Below, in pieces: positions 1 through 7,950 of a stretch of DNA of 44,849 bases. Origin of the DNA: Synechococcus sp. MW101C3. GTDB taxonomy: Bacteria; Cyanobacteriota; Cyanobacteriia; PCC-6307; Cyanobiaceae. The stretch lies in NCBI RefSeq assembly GCF_002252635.1, contig NZ_NQKX01000013.1:1-44849 (forward strand), in the 5' to 3' direction. Both the position numbers and the translations under genes were made by a program. The notes below the pieces were generated by a model, which saw only the letters and a list, made by a program, of their open reading frames with translations, was not told the origin of the DNA and made no database searches. Each line of letters begins with the position of its first letter. Positions within the stretch are counted from its first letter, which is position 1.

Positions 1-762
1 CAGCTGCTCGCTATTGCTCGCCGCAAGCACGGGAAAGTCTGTGCTCGCAAGGCTTTCGCCCGCTACTAGTGGGGTGGGACTGCGTTGCAGCCACTGCAGA
101 GAGCAGCCCAGCTCTGTAAGCACAAGCCAGGCCGCGGCCAGATCCCAGATCTTGGGCGTGGCCTCCAGAGCTGAGACGGTCTGGCCCATTGCCACGCTGA
201 CGAGGTTCAAGCTGGCCACACCGAGCAGGCGGATCTTGCCGGGAAACCTGCGGTCGGGGAGCTTCTGCAGCACGCCGATCGACCGGCTGCAAAGGGACGC
301 ACAACCGGTCTGCAGCTGCTGGGTGGACGGCGGCAAGAGACGTTTGCCGTTACGCCACGCTCCCTGGCCCCGCACCGCCACGATGCGTTGTCGCAGCGGA
401 GGGACATCAAGCAGGGCCAACACGGGAACCCCTGCCTCGAAGCGGGCCATCGAAATGGCCCAGTAAGGGATGCCCGCCGCGAAGTTGGTGGTGCCATCAA
501 GGGGATCCACCACCCAGAACGCCTCTGTGGCAGGGACAAGATGCCTCCCCTCCTCGCTCAGCACCCCTTCGCCGGGATAGAGCTCAGCCAGGCCCTGCAC
601 CAGGGTCTCGTCACTCCAGCGATCGCAGGCAGTGATCAAGCTGCCATCGGCCTTGGCTTCGAATGCCATATGGCCAAAATCGTTGCGTTGCCGCTCTGCC
701 ACCGCATCAAGCAGGGAGTTGAGCCGCAGCGCATCCGCCGGCAACGCGTGGGCAAAGGTCAT
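1..762 (-). CDS. Inositol monophosphatase family protein (3' end outside window)
   Basis: Mg-dependent sugar-phosphate phosphatase fold; the substrate could be inositol phosphate, fructose-1,6-bisphosphate-like or PAP-like, and the sequence does not decide. The frame is open from an ATG at 762 to the window edge (254 codons). It contains the family's metal-binding signature WVVDPLDGTTNF (minus strand, near 514-479), an upstream GEGVLSEEG block that supplies the metal-binding Glu residues, and the late WDLAA motif (near 155-141) that closes the active site. The ATG overlaps the stop of the upstream PucC-like gene by 4 bp (ATGA), a typical translationally coupled pair. The C-terminus lies outside the window. 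Confidence 0.88.
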   Translation of the reverse strand, partial: MTFAHALPADALRLNSLLDAVAERQRNDFGHMAFEAKADGSLITACDRWSDETLVQGLAELYPGEGVLSEEGRHLVPATEAFWVVDPLDGTTNFAAGIPYWAISMARFEAGVPVLALLDVPPLRQRIVAVRGQGAWRNGKRLLPPSTQQLQTGCASLCSRSIGVLQKLPDRRFPGKIRLLGVASLNLVSVAMGQTVSALEATPKIWDLAAAWLVLTELGCSLQWLQRSPTPLVAGESLASTDFPVLAASNSEQL

Positions 763-2180
763 CCGAGCTCCATGGCAAGCACCTGGGTGAGGCTGCGGCT
801 GGTGTCCTCGCGGAACCGGTGCAGATTGACGCGGCTGAGCATCAGCAAGGCAGCCAGTGCGACCAGTGCCTCGATGCCCAGCACAAGAGCGAAGGGGGGG
901 AAGGGTCCCTGCAAAGGGAAGAGTGCTCGACCAAGGTCGAGCAGGCCACCACCGAGCAACTTGGCGATGGCCCGGGACAATGCCTGGGCCAGGCCCCACA
1001 CCCCGACAAAAGTGCCGGCCGCCTCGGGCAGGGTGAGATCAAGCATCAGGCAGAGCGCACTGTTGGTTCCGATGCCGGAAGCCAGGCCGAACAGGATCAT
1101 CAGCCCTTGCAGAACTGCCACACGGGCGGTGAAGCCGGCCAGCAGCAGCAGCAATAAGGAGATCAGGATCAGTCGACAGCCAAGGCGGGCCGCCGCGAAT
1201 TTGCCTAGACGCGGCACGATCCACAAACCGGCCAGGATCAGACCCACCAATGTGCCGGACCCCCAGAGCGCATTGAGTGACGCGGTGGCGGCGATGGGCA
1301 TGCCGAACACATCAGCTCCATAGCTCTCCAGGATCGGGTCCTGGAGGAACAGGGCCAGGGTGAAAAGAATCAGGAAGGTGAAGAAGATCGCCACCTGCGC
1401 GCTTGATCGGATCAGACGCCAGGCCCGCGACAGGGTGATGGCGTCGTCGCGATCGGCGGCGCTGCTGAGCGATTCACCAGCCCGGGCGGGCTCGATCCCC
1501 CAGGTGGCCACGAGCGTGAGCAGGAACACCAGCCCGGCCGATCGCAGCATGAATGGCCCGAGAACCGTTTCAAGGGTGGTCCGATCTGTGATGCCATCGA
1601 GGCCGCGGAGGCTCAACGAAATGGCAATGGCACCGATCACAATGCCGATGGTGAGCATGCACCAGATGATGCTCACGGCCCGGGGGCGTTCCTGCTCCTG
1701 GGTGCGGTCGATCACCAGGGCGAGATACGGGGTGGTGGCCATCGACACCGCCAGCCCATAGAAGGCAAACAGCCCGCACAACAGCACCACCCCCAGCAGA
1801 ACCGCCTGGCCGTCAGCGCTGTCCATGGCCTCCGCCAGGCGGAAGATCAAGGGAACCACCAACACCGCCAGAGCGCAGAAACAAGCGCTGCCCGCCCAGA
1901 TGTAAGGCGTGCGATGCCGGCCAGCGATGGCGTGGCGATCGGAAATCTGGCCGAAAAGGATGCGCGACGGGGCAACGAACTGCTCGAAAGCCAGTGCTCC
2001 GCCCACCAACAAACCGGGGAAGCCCAGTTCGCTGAGCATGATCCGGTTCAGCAGACCGGCAAACACAACCGCGAGAAAACCGAGCGATCCCTGGAACAGA
2101 CCCAACCGAATGGTGGTGACGAACGAAAGGCCTGGCCGCGCCGTCGCTGCTTGGGTCATCCGGGTGGTCGGCGACGACAC
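759..2180 (-). CDS. PucC/BCD-family MFS transporter (LhaA/Bch2-like)
   Basis: 473-residue polytopic membrane protein of the PucC subgroup of the major facilitator superfamily, associated in phototrophs with chlorophyll-protein assembly or pigment handling. The N-terminal part has the family hallmarks: the RLGLFQGSLGF segment, LNRIMLSELGFPGLLVGGAL, and the GQISDRHAIAGRHRTPYIW loop between TM2 and TM3. About twelve hydrophobic segments follow. The 2180 start is GTG; an in-frame ATG at 2159 (MTQAATARPG) is equally possible. It lies 46 bp after the TolC gene and overlaps the IMPase gene, so the three are probably co-transcribed. The exact pigment-related role is inferred from family. Confidence 0.88.
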   Translation of the reverse strand: MSSPTTRMTQAATARPGLSFVTTIRLGLFQGSLGFLAVVFAGLLNRIMLSELGFPGLLVGGALAFEQFVAPSRILFGQISDRHAIAGRHRTPYIWAGSACFCALAVLVVPLIFRLAEAMDSADGQAVLLGVVLLCGLFAFYGLAVSMATTPYLALVIDRTQEQERPRAVSIIWCMLTIGIVIGAIAISLSLRGLDGITDRTTLETVLGPFMLRSAGLVFLLTLVATWGIEPARAGESLSSAADRDDAITLSRAWRLIRSSAQVAIFFTFLILFTLALFLQDPILESYGADVFGMPIAATASLNALWGSGTLVGLILAGLWIVPRLGKFAAARLGCRLILISLLLLLLAGFTARVAVLQGLMILFGLASGIGTNSALCLMLDLTLPEAAGTFVGVWGLAQALSRAIAKLLGGGLLDLGRALFPLQGPFPPFALVLGIEALVALAALLMLSRVNLHRFREDTSRSLTQVLAMELG

Positions 2181-2226
2181 CGTGACCCTATCAACGGAAC
2201 CAAGTCAGCCAAAAGGGATGTGGCGA

Positions 2227-4020
2227 TCAGGGGGAAAGCGGTGCTGCGCCACCGGGTCCTCGGACTTCCGCCTGACAGGCAGGTTGGAGCGGCTGGGGAT
2301 CGATTGGAATCTGGGTGGCGGGATCGACGGCCGGCTTGACCGCTTTTAATGCCGGAGGCTTGCAGAAGGCCACCTGATCAAGGCCCGTACGACGGCGCAG
2401 TTCCGCCAAGCGCTTGTTGTAGTCGGTGACGGCGGTGGCGTACCTCACCTCCGCCTGGGTGAGGTCGCGCTGGCTGTCAACCACTTCCCGCTGGGTGGTG
2501 ACGCCGGCTTGAAACCGCAGCCTGGCCAACCGCAGCGCTTCACGGGAAGAGATCACCTCCCGGGACGTGGTGGTGATGTCGCGGTTGTTCTGCAGCAGCT
2601 GATAGAAACTGGTTTCCACCTCAAAGCGGATGGCATCCCTCCGGCTGGCGAAATTGAAGCGGTTCTGCTCTGCGGCCTGCTTCTGCTGACGGAACTCGGC
2701 GGCAGCGCGTCCGCCATCGAAGAGCGTCCAGCGAAGATTCAGACCAATGGCGTTGTCAATGGAGTAGGAAAAATTGTCGAAGTTGATCGACTGACCCTCC
2801 GGGACGTTGGTCTGACCATTGCTGCGATCCCAGCCAAAGTTATTGACGATGCTTAAGAATGGCTGCGTTGCGCCGAGGGAAGCGTTGGCATTGCTGTTCG
2901 CAATCGAGATGTCGAGCAACACTTGATCGAGCTCCTCGCGGAACGCAAAAGCCGCCACGATGCTCTCCTGCAACGAGGGAATCCAGGTGGCAAGAACCCG
3001 CGCAGGCTCCTTGGCCGTCGGGGTGATGTCTTGAGGGAGGTCGAGCAGAGCGGCCAGGCTGCGGCGGGCAATCGACTGGGAGGACAACTGGTTGGTGAGT
3101 AGCTGCTGGTCGCGGGCAAGCTGGGTTTCAGCCTGAAGCACATCCAGCTTGGTAGAGACACCCGCTTGGAACCGTGCACGAGCATCCTTAAGGCTGACGA
3201 GGGAGGCCCGCACAGACTCCTGACCGATCCTCACACCCTCGTCGCTGAGCTGAAGGTCGAAATAAGCCTGGGCAGCCTGCAAACGAAGATCTCGTAGGGC
3301 AATCAGGTATTGGTTCTGCGCTTTCTCGAAGGAATCGCGTGCTGCGGAAATCTGGGGAACCCGCTGCGGATTGATCAGATCCCAATTGATGCCGATATTC
3401 ATCGAGGCACCGATCCGGGCACCAATGGTGGCACCGGTAGGAGCAAACAGTCCGGTGGCGGAGTTCTGGAAGCTGTAGTTATTACGGAGTGACGGGAAGT
3501 TGTTCTGGGTGGTGAGGTTGATTGTGGGATACCAGGCCGATATCTGAGCCCTGAGATTGGACTGCGCCTGCTCAACCTGTGACGCCACTGCCTTGAGGTT
3601 GGGGTTGTTCACCTCTGCCAGGGTTTCCACCTCCTGCAGGCCCAATGGACGGAGCTGCTGGATTCTCACTTGGGAAGGAAGATCCGGGAGTGCAAGCGGC
3701 GGGGGGGCAACCAACGGTTGCAGCGCTTCGGGCAACTGGCGAGCAGCCGGTGCAAGCACCGAGGGATCGGACAGCGGGCGCTCCCCCTTCAGCTCGGTAG
3801 CCGTGGGCAGGGCGCCAGAGCCGGCAGTGGAAGGCTGGGCAGGAGACGGAGCAGTGCCCGCAGCCTTGGAGCTTGGCTCAGCGGTGGTGGTGGGTTGCTG
3901 AGCAGTGGTGTCTGGGCCAGAAGGAAGGACTGAGGTGCTCTGTGCGAGCGATGGACGGGCGCCCAGCGGAAGGAACACCATCCCTGCCAGAGCACACGAA
4001 GCAAGGAGGGAGGGGCGCAC
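2227..4020 (-). CDS. TolC family outer-membrane efflux channel
   Basis: 597-residue TolC-type protein. It has a short Sec signal peptide (MRPSLLASCALAG...SLAQ, GTG start), then about 100 residues rich in Pro/Ala/Thr/Ser, then two tandem outer-membrane efflux repeats of long amphipathic helices. The LAEVNNPNLKAVASQVEQAQ and GVSTKLDVLQAETQLARDQQ stretches belong to repeat 1; GVTTQREVVDSQRDLTQAEV is the corresponding helix of repeat 2. TolC trimers give type I secretion and RND/ABC efflux pumps their outer-membrane duct; no inner-membrane partner is adjacent. It lies 29 bp after the radical SAM gene. The Pro-rich N-terminal insert and the roughly 50-residue Pro-rich tail are longer than in enterobacterial TolC. 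Confidence 0.92.
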   Translation of the reverse strand: MRPSLLASCALAGMVFLPLGARPSLAQSTSVLPSGPDTTAQQPTTTAEPSSKAAGTAPSPAQPSTAGSGALPTATELKGERPLSDPSVLAPAARQLPEALQPLVAPPPLALPDLPSQVRIQQLRPLGLQEVETLAEVNNPNLKAVASQVEQAQSNLRAQISAWYPTINLTTQNNFPSLRNNYSFQNSATGLFAPTGATIGARIGASMNIGINWDLINPQRVPQISAARDSFEKAQNQYLIALRDLRLQAAQAYFDLQLSDEGVRIGQESVRASLVSLKDARARFQAGVSTKLDVLQAETQLARDQQLLTNQLSSQSIARRSLAALLDLPQDITPTAKEPARVLATWIPSLQESIVAAFAFREELDQVLLDISIANSNANASLGATQPFLSIVNNFGWDRSNGQTNVPEGQSINFDNFSYSIDNAIGLNLRWTLFDGGRAAAEFRQQKQAAEQNRFNFASRRDAIRFEVETSFYQLLQNNRDITTTSREVISSREALRLARLRFQAGVTTQREVVDSQRDLTQAEVRYATAVTDYNKRLAELRRRTGLDQVAFCKPPALKAVKPAVDPATQIPIDPQPLQPACQAEVRGPGGAAPLSP

Positions 4021-4049
4021 GCGTCGTGAGACCTGATAACCAGCTGAGT

Positions 4050-5438
4050 TTAAGGAGGATGGGCAAGAGCGCCGACGCAGGCAGACACGAAATCATCTGC
4101 CCCATCCACGACCCGGATCGGCACCCCCAGACGGTCTTTGATCGCAAAAAGGGGGAGGTCGTCGAGGAACACCGGCTCTCCCTGCCGCAGCATCACCCCG
4201 GGTAGCAGAAGCATGTCGCCGAGATCCGCCCCGGCCAGCCCCGCCAACACATCTGAACCCGTTAAGAGGCCAGTGACCACCAGATCCTGCCCCCAGTAGG
4301 GGCTGGGCAAGCCGAACAACTGCAACGTCAACCCCTGCACTGCGTTGAGCCGCTCCACCACAGGCGAGAGCGCACCGGCCACAAGTCCACCCACCACCCA
4401 ACTGACACGCCGTGGAACGGCGAGGCGCTTCGGCAGGGAGGTGGTGGCCCGATCCAGCGCTTCGAGGAAGGCGCGAATGCTGCCGACGCCATTTTCCTGC
4501 TGCGGCAGATCCTCGTAGTTGAGGCGCTCCGGCAGCGGCTGACCGGCCATCAGGTACCACTCATCGGACAGCCAGGCGAAACGAGTGTCGAGCTGCTGCT
4601 GGAAACCCTGCTGCAGCCGCTCCACCAGGGCGATCACCCTCCCGGCACAGGCAGGATCAACAGGCCTGAGGCCATCACCACTGGGGCGGAAGCGGGTGAG
4701 GCCAACGGGCACGACTGCGGCAGAGAGCACGGCAGGCCAGGACCCCGACGCAAACCCCGCCAGATCCTTGAGGGTGCGCTCGAGTGCAGGGCCATCGTTC
4801 AGGCCAGGGCAGACGACCACCTGGGCATGGATCTGCAGGCGACGTTCGGCGAACCAGACGAGCTGTTCCAGCAGCAAGCCCGCACGTGGATTCACCAACA
4901 GGCGGCTGCGCAGAGCCGGATCGGTGGCGTGGACGGAGACGAACAACGGCGACAGCCGCTGCTGTTCGATCCGCTCCCAATCGGCGGCAGTGAGGTTGGT
5001 GAGGGTGAGGTAAGAGCCGTAGAGAAAGCTGAGGCGGTAATCGTCGTCCTTGAGGTAGAGGCTGCCGCGACGCCCCGGCGGCTGCTGGTCGATGAAGCAG
5101 AAGGGGCAGTGGTTGTTGCACTGCCGCAGGCCATCAAACAGCGCCTCGGTGAAGCCGAGCCCAAGCCCCTCATCAGCCTCCTTCTCCAGCTCCACCCGAT
5201 GACGCTCGCCGCCAGGATCCTCCACTTCAAGCACCAGCTCCTCTTCGCCCACCAGTACCTGCAGATCGATCAGGTCGCGTGGACGCACTCCATTGATGCT
5301 CAGCAGCCGATCACCGGGTTGGAAGCCCAGGTCTTCGCCGATCGAACCGGGCTCCACAGTGGCCACAACGGCGGGCTGGGGCTGACGGCCCGGGGTGGCA
5401 TCGGCCAACGCCAGGCCGGCGGATGGTTCGTTCCACAT
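4050..5438 (-). CDS. PDZ-radical SAM protein, TIGR03279/DUF512 family
   Basis: Predicted Fe-S oxidoreductase of a family conserved across cyanobacteria, with no established reaction. A PDZ-like N-terminus (VEPGSIGEDLGFQPGDRLLSI, residues 28-48) is followed by a radical SAM cluster motif CNNHCPFC (Cys107, Cys111, Cys114) and a DUF512-type C-terminal half containing VCPGLNDG. I chose the ATG at 5438 (MWNEPSAG, 462 aa). A longer frame opens with TTG at 5540, but its AGGAG lies only 2 nt from the TTG and the extra 34 residues look unlike the family. The gene lies between uppP and tolC in a same-strand run. Related DUF512 proteins in other bacteria are often next to the GTPase Der; that is not the case here. 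Confidence 0.88.
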   Translation of the reverse strand: MWNEPSAGLALADATPGRQPQPAVVATVEPGSIGEDLGFQPGDRLLSINGVRPRDLIDLQVLVGEEELVLEVEDPGGERHRVELEKEADEGLGLGFTEALFDGLRQCNNHCPFCFIDQQPPGRRGSLYLKDDDYRLSFLYGSYLTLTNLTAADWERIEQQRLSPLFVSVHATDPALRSRLLVNPRAGLLLEQLVWFAERRLQIHAQVVVCPGLNDGPALERTLKDLAGFASGSWPAVLSAAVVPVGLTRFRPSGDGLRPVDPACAGRVIALVERLQQGFQQQLDTRFAWLSDEWYLMAGQPLPERLNYEDLPQQENGVGSIRAFLEALDRATTSLPKRLAVPRRVSWVVGGLVAGALSPVVERLNAVQGLTLQLFGLPSPYWGQDLVVTGLLTGSDVLAGLAGADLGDMLLLPGVMLRQGEPVFLDDLPLFAIKDRLGVPIRVVDGADDFVSACVGALAHPP

Positions 5439-5558
5439 CGGGCGGTGGGCATCAGGCTCCAGTGTGGAACCCAGCAGGCGGGGCTGGTGGGCCAGGTCGC
5501 AAGGGCTCTGCTGGGCACGCGGGGTTGCTCTGTGCAGCAACGCTCCTGCCGGCTGCCG

Positions 5559-6434
5559 TCAATTGAGCAAGGCCGGGGCCGCCTGACGAGCCCAGACCAG
5601 CAATGCGACGCCGAAAACAAGCCGGTAGGCCACGAACACCCAGGTGCTGTGGGCCTGAAGGAAACGGAGCAACCAGGCGATCGCCAGCCAGGACACCACC
5701 GCCGCAGAGAGGATTCCGACCAGCAAAGGCAGCGGGCCCAGCGAGGCGCTGGCGGCAAACGCCGACTTCAGCTCCACCAGCCCGGCCAGGGTGATCGCCG
5801 GTATGCCGAGTAAAAACGAGAAGCGCGCGGCGGCAGGGCGCTGCCAGCCATCGAACAGCGAGGCCGTGAGGGTGCTGCCGGATCGGGACACGCCGGGGAT
5901 GATGGCGAGCATCTGGGCAAGCCCGACCACCAGGCCATCAATGGGACGCACCTGGGGCAGTTCCTTGCGGCGACGGCCGACCACTTCGGCACAGGCCAGC
6001 AACAGCGCCATCACGATCGAGACGATCGCAATCGAGGGGATGCTGCGCAGCACGGAGGTTTCGTAGCCGCTCCAGAAGCGCTTGATGGCGCTGCCGGCGG
6101 CCACGATCGGCAAGGTTCCAACGGCCATGGCCAGTCCAAGTCGGGCGGACGGATCACGCCATTGCCCATGGCGGAAGGCCCGGGACATCCCCACCCCCAC
6201 ATCCAGCAGATCGCGGCGAAAGTAGAGCACCACGGCGGTAATGCTGCCGAGCTGGATCACGGCCGTGACGGCGACGCCGGGATCACCCCAACCCAGCAGC
6301 ACGGGCACGACCTTGAGGTGGGCGGTGCTGCTGATCGGCAGGAATTCGGTCAGTCCCTGGACCACACCCAGCACAAGGGCCTGCCAGCAGGCCTCCAGCA
6401 GTCCCGGTGCCTGGGACGGAAGGACAGGAGGCAT
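5559..6434 (-). CDS. uppP: Undecaprenyl-diphosphatase UppP (BacA family)
   Basis: Inner-membrane phosphatase that recycles undecaprenyl pyrophosphate to the monophosphate carrier used for peptidoglycan and other envelope glycans. Both family signatures are present: the N-terminal GLTEFLPISSTAHL (catalytic Glu and Ser) and the central PGVSRSGSTL (phosphate-binding Arg and Ser). At 291 residues and about eight hydrophobic segments it is normal in size. The ATG at 6434 was chosen because the family starts shortly before this Ala/Leu-rich helix; an upstream in-frame extension to 6497 adds 21 polar residues. It heads the minus-strand run that continues into the radical SAM and TolC genes. Confidence 0.95.
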   Translation of the reverse strand: MPPVLPSQAPGLLEACWQALVLGVVQGLTEFLPISSTAHLKVVPVLLGWGDPGVAVTAVIQLGSITAVVLYFRRDLLDVGVGMSRAFRHGQWRDPSARLGLAMAVGTLPIVAAGSAIKRFWSGYETSVLRSIPSIAIVSIVMALLLACAEVVGRRRKELPQVRPIDGLVVGLAQMLAIIPGVSRSGSTLTASLFDGWQRPAAARFSFLLGIPAITLAGLVELKSAFAASASLGPLPLLVGILSAAVVSWLAIAWLLRFLQAHSTWVFVAYRLVFGVALLVWARQAAPALLN

Positions 6435-6533
6435 GGGGACGGTCGTCAGGACATGACGTGACCTTATGGCGGGCGGCTCCCGCCAGCCACCCAGCAATCC
6501 CCTAAGGTTGGCAACCTTTCTTCATACGTACAG

Positions 6534-7310
6534 GTGCCCGGGGTTTCGCTCTACCTTGCCCGCGTCTCAACCCTGGAGCGATCCCCCGAGGTGGTTCTGG
6601 CTCTACCACGGTCATCGAGGGGCACCTGGCCAGCGAAGCACTCCCCTGCCACGCGCGAGCTGCGCTGGCTTCTGCCGGTCGCCGTGGGGATGCTCGTGGC
6701 CCTGCCGGTGTTTCTGCAGGCGCCATGGGTGCGGTTGCATCCCACCAGCGCCACCGCCTTCACAACCGTGCTGCTGAGCGCCGGGCTGTTGCTCGGCTGG
6801 CGCGGCCAGGGCCATTGGCGCGAACTGGGCGGCGTGCTGGTGGGCTTCAGCGGCAGCTGGCTGGCTGGTTGTCTGTTCTGGGGGTGGTTCCGTCTGCACC
6901 CGGCCTGGCATCTGCCGGTCGAAGCCTTCGCTGTGCCAATCGCCTGGGCCGGACTCTCGACCCGCTGGCGCAGCGCCGGGGCTTTCTACCTCGCCTCCCT
7001 GCTGGGAACGGCCTGCACGGATGGCGCCATGCTGCTCACAGGCGTGATGCCCCTCTGGCCCCAGGTGCTTCAGGCACCAGCCGAGCAGGCACCCGAGCTG
7101 CTGCGCAAAGCCGCGGAGCTCGTGTTGCAGCCGCTGGCGCTGATCGAAATCGCCACGATCGCCACCGGGCTGATCCTGCTTGGGCGGCGCTGGTGGCCGC
7201 AGGGAGCCAGTGGTCGGGTGGCGGCAGCCGCCTTGATCACCACCCTCGCGGTTGATGGGATTTTCCTGGGTGCAGCGCTGTTGAGCCCGCACCTGAGCGG
7301 ACTGATCTGA
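6534..7310 (+). CDS. DUF3120 integral membrane protein
   Basis: 258-residue protein with a basic N-terminus followed by six or more hydrophobic segments (from LLPVAVGMLVALPVF to VDGIFLGAALL). It matches the cyanobacterial DUF3120 family, which has no assigned function. The GTG start at 6534 gives a roughly 40-residue polar leader before the first helix, so the true start may be further in. A TAAGGT hexamer (6503-6508) about 25 nt upstream fits the -10 pattern seen before several other genes here. It is divergent from uppP, and the next gene is psbU. Confidence 0.7.
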   Translation: MPGVSLYLARVSTLERSPEVVLALPRSSRGTWPAKHSPATRELRWLLPVAVGMLVALPVFLQAPWVRLHPTSATAFTTVLLSAGLLLGWRGQGHWRELGGVLVGFSGSWLAGCLFWGWFRLHPAWHLPVEAFAVPIAWAGLSTRWRSAGAFYLASLLGTACTDGAMLLTGVMPLWPQVLQAPAEQAPELLRKAAELVLQPLALIEIATIATGLILLGRRWWPQGASGRVAAAALITTLAVDGIFLGAALLSPHLSGLI

Positions 7311-7462
7311 TCCCATCTGCTGAGCGGCTCCGGCTGGGCCTTTCAAGCAGGGCCAAGGCCAGGGAGGTCTGATCTGGAGCGAAGCCTCCCGCCCGTTCAT
7401 GGGCCGATTGAAGAACTGCAAAAGCCAGGCGGCTGCGGTGCAGGGATCGCAGTGGGCCGCTG

Positions 7463-7468
7463 TAGCGT
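7463..7468 (+). promoter_or_regulatory. Possible -10 element of psbU
   Basis: TAGCGT, 40 nt upstream of the psbU ATG, fits the TANNNT pattern found before many genes in this window. There is no convincing -35. The 198-bp gap between DUF3120 and psbU (7311-7508) otherwise holds only a short GGGAGG...CCTCCC inverted repeat. Confidence 0.25.
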
Positions 7469-7508
7469 TGCCGCGGTGCCGACCGGCTGCCTCAACAGGA
7501 GATTTTCG

Positions 7509-7886
7509 ATGAAACGGGTGGTTGCCTGGCTGATGAGTGGTGTGCTTCTTGCGGGCCTGCTGATGGCCATGGCTCTGCCCCCTGCGGCCTTCGCTGATGC
7601 CCCGCGCAACGTGGCGGACGACAAGATCGCCGCTGCCGTCGGGAAGGTGGACCTCAACAACTCTCCGGTCCGTAGCTTCCAGCAATTCCCTGGGATGTAC
7701 CCCACGCTGGCCGGCAAGATCGTGCTGGGCGGCCCTTACGAATCCATTGACGACGTGCTCAGCCTTGACCTCACGGAGCGCCAGAAGGAGCTGTTTGAGA
7801 AGTACCGCGATAACTTCACGATCACTCCTCCTTCCATTGCCCTCAACGAAGGCTTTGACCGCATCAACAATGGTGTCTACCGCTGA
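7509..7886 (+). CDS. psbU: Photosystem II 12 kDa extrinsic protein PsbU
   Basis: Lumenal extrinsic subunit that shields and stabilises the Mn4CaO5 oxygen-evolving cluster of photosystem II. The 125-residue precursor has a Sec signal (MKRVVAWLMSGVLL...AFADA). The mature part carries the helix-hairpin-helix region KVDLNNSPVRSFQQFPGMYP and ends INNGVYR, as expected for PsbU. The ATG at 7509 follows AGGAGA with good spacing, whereas the longer frame from 7452 lacks a signal-like start. The gene is monocistronic: it is followed by a strong intrinsic terminator and preceded by its own 198-bp upstream region. Confidence 0.97.
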   Translation: MKRVVAWLMSGVLLAGLLMAMALPPAAFADAPRNVADDKIAAAVGKVDLNNSPVRSFQQFPGMYPTLAGKIVLGGPYESIDDVLSLDLTERQKELFEKYRDNFTITPPSIALNEGFDRINNGVYR

Positions 7887-7912
7887 TCCAGCTCTCTTCT
7901 GATTCCCATCTG

Positions 7913-7941
7913 GCCGCCGGGGTTCATCCGGCGGCTTTTTT
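7913..7941 (+). terminator. Intrinsic terminator of psbU
   Basis: Perfect 8-bp stem GCCGCCGG (7913-7920) / CCGGCGGC (7928-7935) with a 7-nt loop and six T residues (7936-7941). It starts 26 nt after the psbU stop. The nadB start lies only 10 nt beyond, so nadB needs readthrough or a promoter inside this hairpin or psbU. Confidence 0.93.
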
Positions 7942-7950
7942 GTCGTTCCG